The translations under genes were made by a program, and so were the position numbers. This document shows positions 19,416-27,268 of a stretch of 64,000 nucleotides of DNA, in pieces. Positions within the stretch are counted from its first letter, which is position 1. Every line of letters begins with the position of its first letter. The notes beneath the pieces are model-generated. The model ran no database searches. It was given only the letters and a program-made list of their open reading frames with translations, and was not told the origin of the DNA. This DNA comes from Bacillus pumilus (GTDB lineage Bacteria; Bacillota; Bacilli; Bacillales; Bacillaceae), in NCBI RefSeq assembly GCF_024498355.1, contig NZ_CP101833.1, positions 1,655,001 to 1,719,000 on the forward strand. Reading direction: 5' to 3'.

Positions 19416-19817
19416 TTAGTAATAGCGGGGGAGGAACGCATTAGGTTGATTCATTCCGTAAGCGTGGCCTGCCATATGATGGTGTGGCATCATATGCATA
19501 TCTTGATACCCGTATGGCTGCTGATATGGATGCATCCCATATCCACCACCATAGTGGCCTAGATGTTGGTGATCTTTCATTGGAACATGTGAAAATGAAT
19601 CATGCTGATTCGTATACGGAGAATATGGTGAATGGTGATGCGGGTAGTGTCCGCTATAAGCATCTTTTTTACCAGTATGATAATGGTTTGGCATATTCAT
19701 ATGCTCCTGCATGTTTGGTGCGATCACATGCTCATGATTGGCTGTATACACATTTTCAAACGTGTGATAGGGATTTCCTTGGTGGTAATGATTGGTCTGG
19801 TTATTCATATTGTTCAT
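19416..19817 (-). CDS. His/Tyr-rich coat-like protein
   Basis: A longer open frame extends to 19943, but AAAAGGATGAG ends 8 bases before ATG 19817, giving a 133-residue product starting MNNMNNQTNHYHQGNPYHTF. It is extremely rich in His, Tyr, Met and Asn, with HH and YGY runs, no hydrophobic segment and no recognisable domain. Such composition is common among Bacillus spore coat proteins (CotD-like by composition only). A sigma-K-like -10 box CATAGGATA lies upstream. It stands in tandem with a second small coat-like gene at 19966. Confidence 0.65.
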   Translation of the reverse strand: MNNMNNQTNHYHQGNPYHTFENVYTANHEHVIAPNMQEHMNMPNHYHTGKKDAYSGHYPHHHSPYSPYTNQHDSFSHVPMKDHQHLGHYGGGYGMHPYQQPYGYQDMHMMPHHHMAGHAYGMNQPNAFLPRYY

Positions 19818-19848
19818 TTTGTATCTCATCCTTTTTGTCAGGTTGCCA

Positions 19849-19857
19849 TATCCTATG
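19849..19857 (-). promoter_or_regulatory. Sigma-K-like -10 box of the 19416 gene
   Basis: Minus strand CATAGGATA fits CATANNNTA exactly; the AC -35 is not found at 16-17 bases. The implied start site is about 25 bases before ATG 19817. Confidence 0.4.
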
Positions 19858-19899
19858 AGGGTCACCCGTTTCATGAGCCTATCCATATGAAAGAAAAAG

Positions 19900-19943
19900 T
19901 GCATCACACAAGAAAAAAACCGGCTTTTCAGCCGGGAAAACAA
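19900..19943 (-). terminator. Candidate weak terminator between the two coat-like genes
   Basis: On the minus strand, CCCGGCTGAAAAGCCGG followed by TTTTTTTCTTG forms a short hairpin with a U-tract, downstream of the 19966 gene. Confidence 0.7.
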
Positions 19944-19965
19944 AAAGCAGGTGAAGCGTCAAACA

Positions 19966-20193
19966 CTAAAATGAGGTGCTATGCTTTCTTCTGCGACGCT
20001 TCTTACAGCTGCTGCAGACACTTTTAGGATAATAATAGGGATCGTAGCTTCTAGAAGTATCCCAAAAATCGCTCTCAAACCAATCATCTTTTTTATGATA
20101 AAACTTCTTTTCTTTACATGGATCAACATGGCGATGATCGTCATGCTTCTTATAACAGTTTGAGTGGGAATGTTTGCACTTGCATTTGCACAT
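19966..20193 (-). CDS. Small Cys/His/Lys-rich coat-like protein
   Basis: The 75-residue product MCKCKCKHSHSNCYKKHDDH... has alternating Cys-Lys, His clusters, a DPYYYP segment and a basic KKRRRRK tail. ATG 20199 is also in frame, but AGGAGG at 20201-20206 is too close to it and is well placed for ATG 20193. Composition suggests a metal-binding or cross-linked spore coat protein; no family recognised. The minus-strand CATATACTA box at 20223-20231 matches the sigma-K -10 and sits about 30 bases upstream of the start, supporting late mother-cell expression. Confidence 0.65.
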   Translation of the reverse strand: MCKCKCKHSHSNCYKKHDDHRHVDPCKEKKFYHKKDDWFESDFWDTSRSYDPYYYPKSVCSSCKKRRRRKHSTSF

Positions 20194-20222
20194 TGTCATC
20201 CCTCCTAAATGTGACTCAATGC

Positions 20223-20231
20223 TAGTATATG
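20223..20231 (-). promoter_or_regulatory. Sigma-K-like -10 box of the 19966 gene
   Basis: Minus-strand CATATACTA fits CATANNNTA; the AC -35 is not seen at the usual distance. Confidence 0.45.
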
Positions 20232-20367
20232 CACGGAAGATACACGAGGACTGGATGGTGGTGCTTCTTTTGTAAAAAAGGCTTTTTCTTTAAAAACTCA
20301 AATGAAAAGAATTGACTAGTGCTAAAATAACATGATAAAATATAAATTTTTATCCTCTGCTGAAATG

Positions 20368-20376
20368 TGTTATAAT
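20368..20376 (+). promoter_or_regulatory. Extended -10 promoter of the CarD-family gene
   Basis: TGTTATAAT, an extended -10 box, 32 bases upstream of the probable TTG start; the -35 region is weak. Confidence 0.6.
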
Positions 20377-20407
20377 CATATTGTGAATACTTTCGGAGGT
20401 GGCGGAT

Positions 20408-20881
20408 TTGTTTCAAATAGGTGATAAAATTGTTTATCCTATGCATGGAGCCGGTGTGATTGAAGGAATGGAAGAAAAAGAAATTTTAGGTAAGACGGAG
20501 GAATATTTTCTGATTCAAATGCCGAATATGCAGATGATGATCCCAAGAGGCAGAATCAATCAACTAGGTATACGTCCGGTAGTTGATCAAGCAACGTTGA
20601 AAGTTGTGATGAACAATTTTGCAGAAGAAACAAACGACGACGCGCTTACTTGGAAGCAAAGATATGATGAAAATCTGAAAAAGCTAAAAACAGGTACGAT
20701 CGAAGATGGTGCAGACGTTGTGAAAGATCTGATGAGACGAAATCAGAAGAAAGCATTAAATTCAAGTGAAAAGAAAATGCTTGAAGATGCACGAGGCATG
20801 TTAGTGAGTGAAATTTCACTTGCACAAGGGTTATCACAAGATGAAGTGCTAACAGCCTTAGAGAATGAATTACGAGTTTAA
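20408..20881 (+). CDS. ydeB: CarD/CdnL-TRCF family RNA polymerase-binding regulator (YdeB-like)
   Basis: The protein begins FQIGDKIVYPMHGAGVIEG, the Tudor-like RNA polymerase interaction domain (CarD_CdnL_TRCF), followed by a helical C-terminal domain with WKQRYDENLKKL. CarD proteins bind the polymerase beta subunit and act on open-complex stability. A GTG at 20399 is in frame, but GGAGGT at 20394-20399 fits TTG 20408 (157 residues), which also gives the family's usual start. The B. subtilis homologue is YdeB; the location after mutL differs from it, so the symbol is by similarity. Confidence 0.85.
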   Translation: MFQIGDKIVYPMHGAGVIEGMEEKEILGKTEEYFLIQMPNMQMMIPRGRINQLGIRPVVDQATLKVVMNNFAEETNDDALTWKQRYDENLKKLKTGTIEDGADVVKDLMRRNQKKALNSSEKKMLEDARGMLVSEISLAQGLSQDEVLTALENELRV

Positions 20882-20898
20882 AGATGGATATACAGTAA

Positions 20899-20946
20899 TT
20901 GGCTGTAAACAGAAGGGTATACACCTTTTGTTTACAGCTTTTTTGT
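20899..20946 (+). terminator. CarD-family gene terminator
   Basis: GCTGTAAACA ... TGTTTACAGC with inner AAGGGTATACACCTT pairing, followed by TTTTTTG. Confidence 0.9.
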
Positions 20947-21195
20947 TTGGAAAAAGAGTCATATTTCCATTTTTGTAGGATATTTTTACTGAAACTGAAA
21001 TAAGGTCATAGGATTTAGTTTTTACTTGCAAACGGAGCGTTTCAAAGAAGTCTGAAATACCTAGACAACATAAAAAAAACAGGTAAGTTCTCCTGATTCG
21101 TTAAAAAGAGCCGGACATTCTTTGAATTCTCTTAGTCATTGATAGTAAAATAATGCGATAAGAAGGCATCTAAGAGAATGAAAAGGAGCGGTGAA

Positions 21196-21945
21196 ATGAA
21201 AAGGCTACTTATAAGTGGATTCATCTTTCTGATCCTGTGTGCTCTTTTAATGGTGAAATGCAGCCATTCCGTTCAAGAAAAAAAAGAGCAAAAACAACAT
21301 CAAGAAGAAGTAGAAAAGTATAAGAAAGAGCGAAAAAAAGGTGATCAATATGAAAGTTTTAAACAGCTCATACGACATGAAAGGGACGGCTATGAGATAG
21401 AATTTCACGAAAAGGGTGGTAGTGATTTACTCGTATTTTCTCCTCATGGAGGTGAAATTGAACCAGGAACAAGTGAAATTGTAGAAGCATTTCAAGAAAG
21501 GTACTCTACGTATTTGTTTGAAGGTACAAAAAAAGACAATAATCGAGACTTGCATATCACGAGTACAAAATTTGATGAACCCATTTTGGTTCAAATGATT
21601 AAAACGTATCCCTTTTCAATTTCCATCCACGGCTATAAAAGTGATAAAAGGCATACGCTAGTTGGCGGGACAAATCCAGAAATGCAAAGAGCTGTTGTAC
21701 GAGAATTAAAAGATCGTGGCTTTTCCGCAGAAATGGTGCAAGAGGGGGAACGGCTTTCAGGAACAGATCCCAAAAATATTAATAATCGAAATGCAAGTGG
21801 TGAAAGTGTTCAGCTAGAAATTAGTACGGCGCAGAGAGAAGCCTTTTTCGATAATTTTGATACGAGAAAAGGAAAGAAAAAAGCATTCAGACGTTATATC
21901 AGTGCTTTAAAAGAAGTATTAAGAGAATTTGACCCATCTTCGTAG
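21196..21945 (+). CDS. Poly-gamma-glutamate hydrolase (PghP/YmaC family), paralogue 1
   Basis: The 249-residue protein has an N-terminal signal anchor (about residues 1-22), a charged Lys/Glu/Gln linker, then a PghP domain. Conserved blocks are FSPHGGEIEPGTSEI, HITSTKFDEP, ISIHGYK, LVGGT, LSGTDPKNINN and SVQLEIS..QR. In phage PghP the zinc ligands are His and Glu spaced as in HGGxxE plus a later His, all present here (HGGEIE and IHGY). The likely role is cleaving poly-gamma-glutamate outside the cell. GGAG at 21185-21188 selects ATG 21196 over 21178. A paralogue (ymaC position) lies at 25257. Confidence 0.85.
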   Translation: MKRLLISGFIFLILCALLMVKCSHSVQEKKEQKQHQEEVEKYKKERKKGDQYESFKQLIRHERDGYEIEFHEKGGSDLLVFSPHGGEIEPGTSEIVEAFQERYSTYLFEGTKKDNNRDLHITSTKFDEPILVQMIKTYPFSISIHGYKSDKRHTLVGGTNPEMQRAVVRELKDRGFSAEMVQEGERLSGTDPKNINNRNASGESVQLEISTAQREAFFDNFDTRKGKKKAFRRYISALKEVLREFDPSS

Positions 21946-22014
21946 AAAAACCGTTTTGATGGGCAAAAGTACTCTATTTAAACTTGGTAAAAAAGATAGA
22001 AATATGCAAAATGA

Positions 22015-22066
22015 ACATAAATTATGTAATAACTTACAATTTGCCTTAAAAACATAAATTATGTAA
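22015..22066 (+). promoter_or_regulatory. Two identical palindromic operators at the rapA-like promoter
   Basis: ACATAAATTATGTAA occurs at 22015-22029 and again at 22052-22066, 37 bases apart. The second copy fills the spacer of TTGCCT (22041-22046) and TAAAAT (22064-22069), which are 17 bases apart. No ComA box is seen. Confidence 0.6.
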
Positions 22067-22110
22067 AATAATAGTTATCAGTTTGATATGATAGAATGGG
22101 GCTGAAGTGG

Positions 22111-23259
22111 ATGGCACACAAAATACCATCTTCCGAAGTAGGTGTAAAGATCAATCAATGGTACACGCATATTTGCAAATTTGAAGTGGAACAGGCAAAC
22201 GACATGAAGCGCCTTGTTGAAGAAGAAATTCATGAGATGGAAGAGGATCAAGATTTATTACTTTATTATTCTCTAATGGATTTTCGCCATCAAATGATGC
22301 TTCAGCACTTAACGCCAGTCCATGCAGGGAGTGAAACGCTTCAAGCTGTGTCCTTTCCTAAAGAAATTGAAGATGCAGAAGATGAGATGACAGGCTTACT
22401 AGGCTATTACTTTCATTTTTTCCATGGGATGTATGCGTTTATCCAGCGCCGATATATCGAGGCCATTTCATATTACAAGCATGCGGAACATCAACTGATC
22501 TTGGTGACAGATGAAATCGAAAAAGCGGAATTTTACTATAAAATCGCTGAAGTATACTATCATATGAAACAAACCTATTTCTCTATGCACTATGCCAAAA
22601 AAGCGAGAGACATCTATAAGAAACATCAGCTTTATGGAAAAAGAAGCATTCAATGTGATTTTGTGATGGCAGGTAATTGGATTGATGTAAATCAGCACCA
22701 AAAAGCGCTTCCTTATTTAGAAAAAGCGTTAAAGGTCTGTGAAGCGATGGAAAGACAAGAATGCACGTCTTATTTTAAAGCGATGGCTCTTAATAACTTA
22801 GGAACTTGTCATTATAGCATGGGCACGTACCATACAGCGACTGTTTTTTTTGAACAAGCCATTTCGCTTTATCAAAAAGACCAAGCAGCCACGATGATAA
22901 AATCATTGTTTTCACTTGCTCTTACTTGTTTTAAACTCGGACATATGGAGCGAGCGAGTGAAGCCATAACCAAAGGAATGAATCAGGCTTGTTTATTGGA
23001 AGATGAGATTTATCAGTTGAAATTCCAATTTTTGCAGGCGCTCTATATAGAGAAAGACAGCGGTGATCAATTGAGATCGGCACTTTTTGGTCTAAGAAGC
23101 AAAAAAATGTTTGCTGATTTAGAGGAATTAGCACTTGATGCGGCTAATTATTATAAGGAACGCGACATGTACAAGGAATCTTCCACTTTTTTTGAAATTG
23201 TGATCGAAGCGCGTACGCACATTCAAAAAGGAGATGAGATGTATGAGAACGAAGCATAA
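22111..23259 (+). CDS. Rap family response-regulator aspartate phosphatase, RapA-like
   Basis: A 382-residue TPR protein starting MAHKIPSSEVGVKINQWYTHI, closest in my memory to B. subtilis RapA. The N-terminal helical bundle carries EEDQDLLLYYSLMDFRH; its Gln is the residue needed to dephosphorylate Spo0F~P in RapH/RapA, so phosphatase activity is predicted. TPR helices run from about residue 100 to the end. ATG 22096 is in frame but lies between promoter and any ribosome-binding site, so 22111 is preferred. The adjacent phr is reduced to a short relic, so the protein may be unregulated by peptide. Confidence 0.88.
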   Translation: MAHKIPSSEVGVKINQWYTHICKFEVEQANDMKRLVEEEIHEMEEDQDLLLYYSLMDFRHQMMLQHLTPVHAGSETLQAVSFPKEIEDAEDEMTGLLGYYFHFFHGMYAFIQRRYIEAISYYKHAEHQLILVTDEIEKAEFYYKIAEVYYHMKQTYFSMHYAKKARDIYKKHQLYGKRSIQCDFVMAGNWIDVNQHQKALPYLEKALKVCEAMERQECTSYFKAMALNNLGTCHYSMGTYHTATVFFEQAISLYQKDQAATMIKSLFSLALTCFKLGHMERASEAITKGMNQACLLEDEIYQLKFQFLQALYIEKDSGDQLRSALFGLRSKKMFADLEELALDAANYYKERDMYKESSTFFEIVIEARTHIQKGDEMYENEA

Positions 23260-23299
23260 CATGTCAGCTGCTCAAGTAGATGAAAGACTTCACACATAA
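23243..23299 (+). pseudogene. Probable decayed phrA
   Basis: An 18-codon frame (MRTKHNMSAAQVDERLHT) overlaps the rap stop by 17 bases and has AAAAGGAG 9 bases upstream, exactly where phr genes start. Its first residues resemble the MKSKWMSG start of B. subtilis PhrA, but the hydrophobic signal core and the ARNQT-type end are missing. It is best read as phr with an internal deletion; it could also be a chance frame. Confidence 0.4.
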
Positions 23300-23313
23300 A
23301 ACAGACAAACAAC

Positions 23314-23347
23314 ACCCTTTACGTAAAAACGTAAAGGGCTTTTTTAT
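23314..23347. terminator. Bidirectional terminator between rap and aprX
   Basis: CCCTTTACGT-aaaa-ACGTAAAGGG followed by CTTTTTTATTT on the plus side; the convergent aprX stop is at 23348. Confidence 0.92.
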
Positions 23348-24673
23348 TTATTCTTTTATCGCTTTCTCTGCGTCAATGGCACCTGCTCCATAAATCATTG
23401 GATCATCTCCAGACCACTTGCTTGTATTTTCTATTAATAGGGCTTTGACATCATCAGGTGTTAAATCCGGGGAATGCTCTAAAAGAAGAGCGCAAATACC
23501 GGCGCAAATCGGTGTTGCCATTGATGTGCCAGATAGCTTTGTATAATCATCATCGACTCTGCTTGATTTATCTAGTTTATCCAAAAAGGATCTTGGTGAT
23601 CTGAGAGATACGATGTTGACTCCTGGTGCAAGGATATCTGGCTTTGCTTCACCATATACAGTTGGGCCTCTGCTCGAAAATGGTGCCACGACATCGTCAC
23701 TTGATTCTGGTGTATTCCGGTCATCATAGGCGCCGACCGTAATGACTTTTTGACTGACAGCCGGGCTCGCAATCGTTTGACTGTTAGGACCAGAGTTTCC
23801 AGCAGCGACGCAGACAACAATGCCTTGATCCCAAGCAGCATTGACAGCGCGCACCATCGGATCATCTTCTTCATCATCATAACGCTGAGCATCTCCGCCT
23901 AGTGACATACTCATAATATGAATTGGATCATTGGGATGATCTTCGTTGAACTGTATGCACCACTCAACACCTTCTATAATAGTAGAAAGTGATCCAGCGC
24001 CTTGTTTATTTAACACTTTCACGCCAATGAGATTTGCTTTTGGGGCAGGTCCCTTGTATAAGCCGTCTGATGCGGCTCCGTCTCCAGCCACATCTCCAGC
24101 GCAGTGAGTACCGTGCCCGTTATCGTCATAAGGCTTCGTTTTTTGTTTGACTAAATCCACAAATCCGCGAATCCGTCCATCTAAATCTTCATGCGGATAA
24201 ATCCCTGTGTCAATGACAGCCACCGTCATGCCTTCACCGGTTAATGTCGTGCCATTTCGGATGACTTGGTCAGCATGACTTGCTTGTGTTGCGACATCGA
24301 GCAGCGTATGAACTTGTCGGTCTAAATAAATCTTTCGAATATGCTCCCCATTCGCTAACAGTTCCTCTAAAGCAGCAGGTGTCAAATCAGCTGCGCAGCA
24401 ATCGATGTGGGTAAAGTGCTGTTTTATCTTTGTTTTTCTATTTTTTTTCATTAGCTGCTTTGTGCTTTGAATACCTGCTTCGACTGCATCCTCCTTAAAT
24501 TCAATGATCACACGAAGCTTCTTTTTCTTCTTTAATCTTCCTTCAAAAAAGCGATGAAGAAAACAAGGCGTCCACTTAAAGGGTTTATAAAGGTGAAGGA
24601 CGGTTTCTCTTAACGGCTGATCCAGTTTACTAGCATGCGTTCTGACCATTTGCACCATGGAAAATCCAAACAT
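23348..24673 (-). CDS. aprX: Intracellular subtilisin-like serine protease AprX
   Basis: A 441-residue S8 peptidase. The catalytic triad is Asp155 (AVIDTGIYPHEDL), His187 (DDNGHGTHCAG) and the Ser of LSGTSMATP near residue 390. There is no signal peptide, and a ~145-residue propeptide-like region precedes the catalytic domain, as in B. subtilis AprX (442 residues), which is non-secreted and made in stationary phase. TGGAGGGCATCAC precedes ATG 24673. It occupies the same place relative to ymaC as in B. subtilis. Confidence 0.95.
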   Translation of the reverse strand: MFGFSMVQMVRTHASKLDQPLRETVLHLYKPFKWTPCFLHRFFEGRLKKKKKLRVIIEFKEDAVEAGIQSTKQLMKKNRKTKIKQHFTHIDCCAADLTPAALEELLANGEHIRKIYLDRQVHTLLDVATQASHADQVIRNGTTLTGEGMTVAVIDTGIYPHEDLDGRIRGFVDLVKQKTKPYDDNGHGTHCAGDVAGDGAASDGLYKGPAPKANLIGVKVLNKQGAGSLSTIIEGVEWCIQFNEDHPNDPIHIMSMSLGGDAQRYDDEEDDPMVRAVNAAWDQGIVVCVAAGNSGPNSQTIASPAVSQKVITVGAYDDRNTPESSDDVVAPFSSRGPTVYGEAKPDILAPGVNIVSLRSPRSFLDKLDKSSRVDDDYTKLSGTSMATPICAGICALLLEHSPDLTPDDVKALLIENTSKWSGDDPMIYGAGAIDAEKAIKE

Positions 24674-25256
24674 GTGATGCCCTCCATTCTAGCTATCAAT
24701 TCTCGTACACTCTTACGTTATGAGACTGAAAGCTGCTTTGTTCGGATTCTTGTCCCTCCTTTTCTTCATATTGGCGGCTTGCTCATTTCTTCTAAAAAGA
24801 AAAACGCTTACATTTTGTAAAATAATAGAAAAAGGTGGAAATCATATAGAATCTGCCGATGATAGGTGGGAGAGTTTTTCTTAGAGAACCAGTGAAACAA
24901 TGGATTTTGCAGAAAAAAGGGGGGGCTGGACAGGGTCAATGCTCATACAAATGTGATGCGTCACAGTTGAAAAAAATCAAATTCGCATAAAAAAAAGCCG
25001 AATTAAAGAAAACAGACTGGGTAGGACTAGGTCATTTTAAACATAACTTCATTTGTTTGTCATACTATTCTAACTCTGTTTTCAAACAGGAGAGACGTTT
25101 CTGTGTATATAAATGCAATTATCTTATTTTTGAGGAATCTCATGATCTAGAGTGTTATGATCAAATTTGAAGAGAAAATGTGGAAAAAATGAAAAGAAAT
25201 GATGATTCAATATTAATCATAGAAACGGCTTAGAAATCTGTTAAAGGAGAACGGGA
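24674..25256. other. 583-base intergenic region between divergent aprX and ymaC
   Basis: AT-rich except for a GGGGGGG run near 24919. I see no RNA gene or terminator. The only notable open frame (24720-24884) is discussed among rejected items. The region must hold both promoters; neither was recognised with confidence. Confidence 0.5.
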
Positions 25257-25991
25257 ATGAAGAAGTTTTTTGCTTTGCTTCTCCTGCTTGCGATCGGATG
25301 GGGCGTTTATTATACCATGCAAGCACAGGAACATGATGAGCCATTTTCATCAGGTGGGGAAGACGAAAGCGGTTCAAATGATATTTATCGCAATTTTAAA
25401 GAACTGGAAGAGAACGAATCAACTAGCAGCTATCAAATTACAGCCAACCCAGTGCCTGGCAGCCGTCTTCTTGTGATGTCACCCCATGGCGGGAGAATTG
25501 AAGGCGGCGTTAGCGAGATCGTCCATTTTTTTGATAACGATTTTTCTACGTATTTATTTGAAGGTTTAAGAGAGAATGCGTCAGAACTTCATATTACTAG
25601 CACAAACTTTGATGAACCTATCGGAGTCGCACAGGCAAAAGCACATGATTATGTATTAGCAGTGCACGGCTATAGAGGTGAGGAAGGAATTGACCATACT
25701 CTTGTAGGCGGAACCGATTACGACCGTGCAGAGAAAATTGTGAACTCATTAGAGCGGAATGGATTTTCTGCTGAACTTGCTGTTGCACACGCATCCCTAA
25801 GCGGAACGAGCAATCATAATATTAATAATCTTACAAAAACAGGGCAAAGTGTGCAGCTTGAGATCAGTAGAAGTCAACGTGAAGCTTTATTTGACAGTTT
25901 CGATTTTCGGAGGCGGTCGAGTACGAAAAATGAAGCGTTCTACCGTTATGTGAGGGCGATTCGAACGGTGCTGGATGAAGAATATACATAA
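25257..25991 (+). CDS. ymaC: Poly-gamma-glutamate hydrolase family protein, paralogue 2 (YmaC position)
   Basis: The 244-residue protein has an N-terminal membrane or signal segment (MKKFFALLLLLAIGWGVYY), a Ser/Glu-rich linker to about residue 60, then the PghP domain: MSPHGGRIEGGVSEI, HITSTNFDEPIG, LAVHGYRG, LVGGTDYD, LSGTSNHNINN and SVQLEISRSQR. Zinc ligands HGGxxE and HGY are intact. AAAGGAGAACGGGA precedes the ATG. It is clearly paralogous to the 21196 gene. The place between aprX and ymaD is that of B. subtilis ymaC. Confidence 0.85.
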   Translation: MKKFFALLLLLAIGWGVYYTMQAQEHDEPFSSGGEDESGSNDIYRNFKELEENESTSSYQITANPVPGSRLLVMSPHGGRIEGGVSEIVHFFDNDFSTYLFEGLRENASELHITSTNFDEPIGVAQAKAHDYVLAVHGYRGEEGIDHTLVGGTDYDRAEKIVNSLERNGFSAELAVAHASLSGTSNHNINNLTKTGQSVQLEISRSQREALFDSFDFRRRSSTKNEAFYRYVRAIRTVLDEEYT

Positions 25992-26068
25992 GGATTGTGC
26001 ACATCTTAAGACAAGCAGGGTGAATTCTTGTTACACTATAAAAAGTGATAACAAAAGGAGAGACGGAT

Positions 26069-26518
26069 ATGGCGCGTCATCATTTTCATCTTCAGGCAAA
26101 CTGGCCTGGTCTGCGTAACGATGTTGGTACAATTACATGTGAGCAATTAAAAACGAAGATTTCGATTCCAAAAGAAATGGACGGCCCGGGCATCGGAACA
26201 AATCCAGATGAGATGCTCTTAGGTGCAGCGGCCACGTGTTATATCATTACACTTGCCGCCATGATGGAGCGGAGTCAATTAGAGAAAGAGGATCTATCGA
26301 TGAGCTCTGAGGCCGTCGTAGATGTGACAAATGGTGTGTTTACATATGAGAAAATCATTCATCGACCTGTCATTATCCTCAAAGAGTCCGCTTCCACGTA
26401 TGATATTGAACTAGCTCGTAAGCTTGCACATAAAGCCGAAAGCTCATGTATGATCTCAAGAGCTGTTCAGGGAAATGTGGACATTTCCTTAGAAGAAACC
26501 ATTCAAGTCGGCCGTTAA
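26069..26518 (+). CDS. ymaD: OsmC/Ohr-family peroxiredoxin YmaD
   Basis: The 149-residue protein starts MARHHFHLQANWPGLRNDVG; GGAGAGACGGAT selects this ATG over one 24 bases upstream. OsmC-family features are the two reactive cysteines in LLGAAATCYIITLAAMMER and AESSCMISRAVQGN, plus the FTYEKIIHRPVI strand. The family reduces organic hydroperoxides with the two thiols. It lies downstream of ymaC in the same direction, with a bidirectional terminator before ebrB. Confidence 0.92.
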   Translation: MARHHFHLQANWPGLRNDVGTITCEQLKTKISIPKEMDGPGIGTNPDEMLLGAAATCYIITLAAMMERSQLEKEDLSMSSEAVVDVTNGVFTYEKIIHRPVIILKESASTYDIELARKLAHKAESSCMISRAVQGNVDISLEETIQVGR

Positions 26519-26522
26519 GGCA

Positions 26523-26566
26523 AAAAAGTCATTTTCTCTTTTACATGGAGAAAATGACTTTTTTTA
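26523..26566. terminator. Bidirectional terminator between ymaD and ebrB
   Basis: AAAAAAGTCATTTTCTC-ttttacatg-GAGAAAATGACTTTTTTT; the right end overlaps the ebrB stop. Confidence 0.93.
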
Positions 26567-26932
26567 TGACGTCCATTCGGTTTGATCCATTTGTTCTTTG
26601 TTTTCTTCCTTTTGTTTCTTGGACTGATTTAAGACAATCACACCGCATATCACGAGTGCAAGACCGATGAAGCCTTTCATATGAATGGTTTCGTTAAACA
26701 ACACGAGCCCTACAAGAGCGGTGAGTGCTGTTCCGACGCCAGACCATGTGGCATAGGCGGATGAGAGCTCAATTGTTTTAAGTGCCAAACTAAGAAAAGT
26801 AAAGGCACATCCAAATCCGATCAGCACCCCAATACTCGGCAGCACTTGTGTAAAACCTTGCGAAAGCTTCAGCATCGTACTGCCAAAAACCTCCGTCAAA
26901 ATGGCCCCTGTTAAATAGAGCATTCCTTTCAT
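26564..26932 (-). CDS. ebrB: Small multidrug resistance efflux subunit EbrB
   Basis: A 122-residue SMR protein with four membrane helices and the essential Glu in GAILTEVFGSTMLK; the helix 3 signature AYATWSGVGTALTA is present. EbrA and EbrB form a heterodimeric proton antiporter for cationic dyes such as ethidium. The C-terminal tail (KQKEENKEQMDQ) is hydrophilic and cytosolic. It is the last gene of the operon TetR-ebrA-ebrB, 16 bases after ebrA. Confidence 0.95.
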   Translation of the reverse strand: MKGMLYLTGAILTEVFGSTMLKLSQGFTQVLPSIGVLIGFGCAFTFLSLALKTIELSSAYATWSGVGTALTALVGLVLFNETIHMKGFIGLALVICGVIVLNQSKKQKEENKEQMDQTEWTS

Positions 26933-26948
26933 GATCTCCTCACATCCT

Positions 26949-27266
26949 TTATGATATATTTAAAAGTACGACCCCTAAGACAAGCATAGCCATTCCAATG
27001 ATTGCTCTCTGGTTCAAGGTTTCTTTAAAAAAGAGCACGCCAAAAAAAGCCGTGAGGACGGTACCAACCCCAGACCATGTTGCGTACGACATGCTAAGTG
27101 GAATGATGTTAAGTGTTAATGACAGCATATAAAAAGCAAGTGTATAGAAAGCGACAACGACAGCGCTAGGTTTAAAGCGCGTAAAGCCATTTGATAGTTT
27201 TAACATCGCGGCCCCAATTGCTTCTGAAAAAATGGCAACTGCTAAAAAAAGATATCCGAGGATCAT
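26949..27266 (-). CDS. ebrA: Small multidrug resistance efflux subunit EbrA
   Basis: A 105-residue SMR protein with four helices, the Glu of AIFSEAIGAAMLK and the AYATWSGVGTVLTA-like MSYATWSGVG signature. Three ATG codons are in tandem (27272, 27269, 27266); GAGGAGGG at 27273-27280 best fits the third. The stop of the upstream TetR gene (27269-27271) lies inside this ATG run, so translation is coupled. It acts with EbrB. Confidence 0.95.
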   Translation of the reverse strand: MILGYLFLAVAIFSEAIGAAMLKLSNGFTRFKPSAVVVAFYTLAFYMLSLTLNIIPLSMSYATWSGVGTVLTAFFGVLFFKETLNQRAIIGMAMLVLGVVLLNIS

Positions 27267-27268
27267 CA

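Noticed and set aside
19484..19858. 124-codon plus-strand frame opposite the His/Tyr-rich gene
   Set aside because: Shadow of the biased minus-strand composition; no ribosome-binding site.
24720..24884. 54-codon frame with a signal-like start and LAAC lipobox (MRLKAALFGFLSLLFFILAAC)
   Set aside because: The lipobox is attractive, but there is no ribosome-binding site or promoter and the rest looks random; kept only as a remote possibility.
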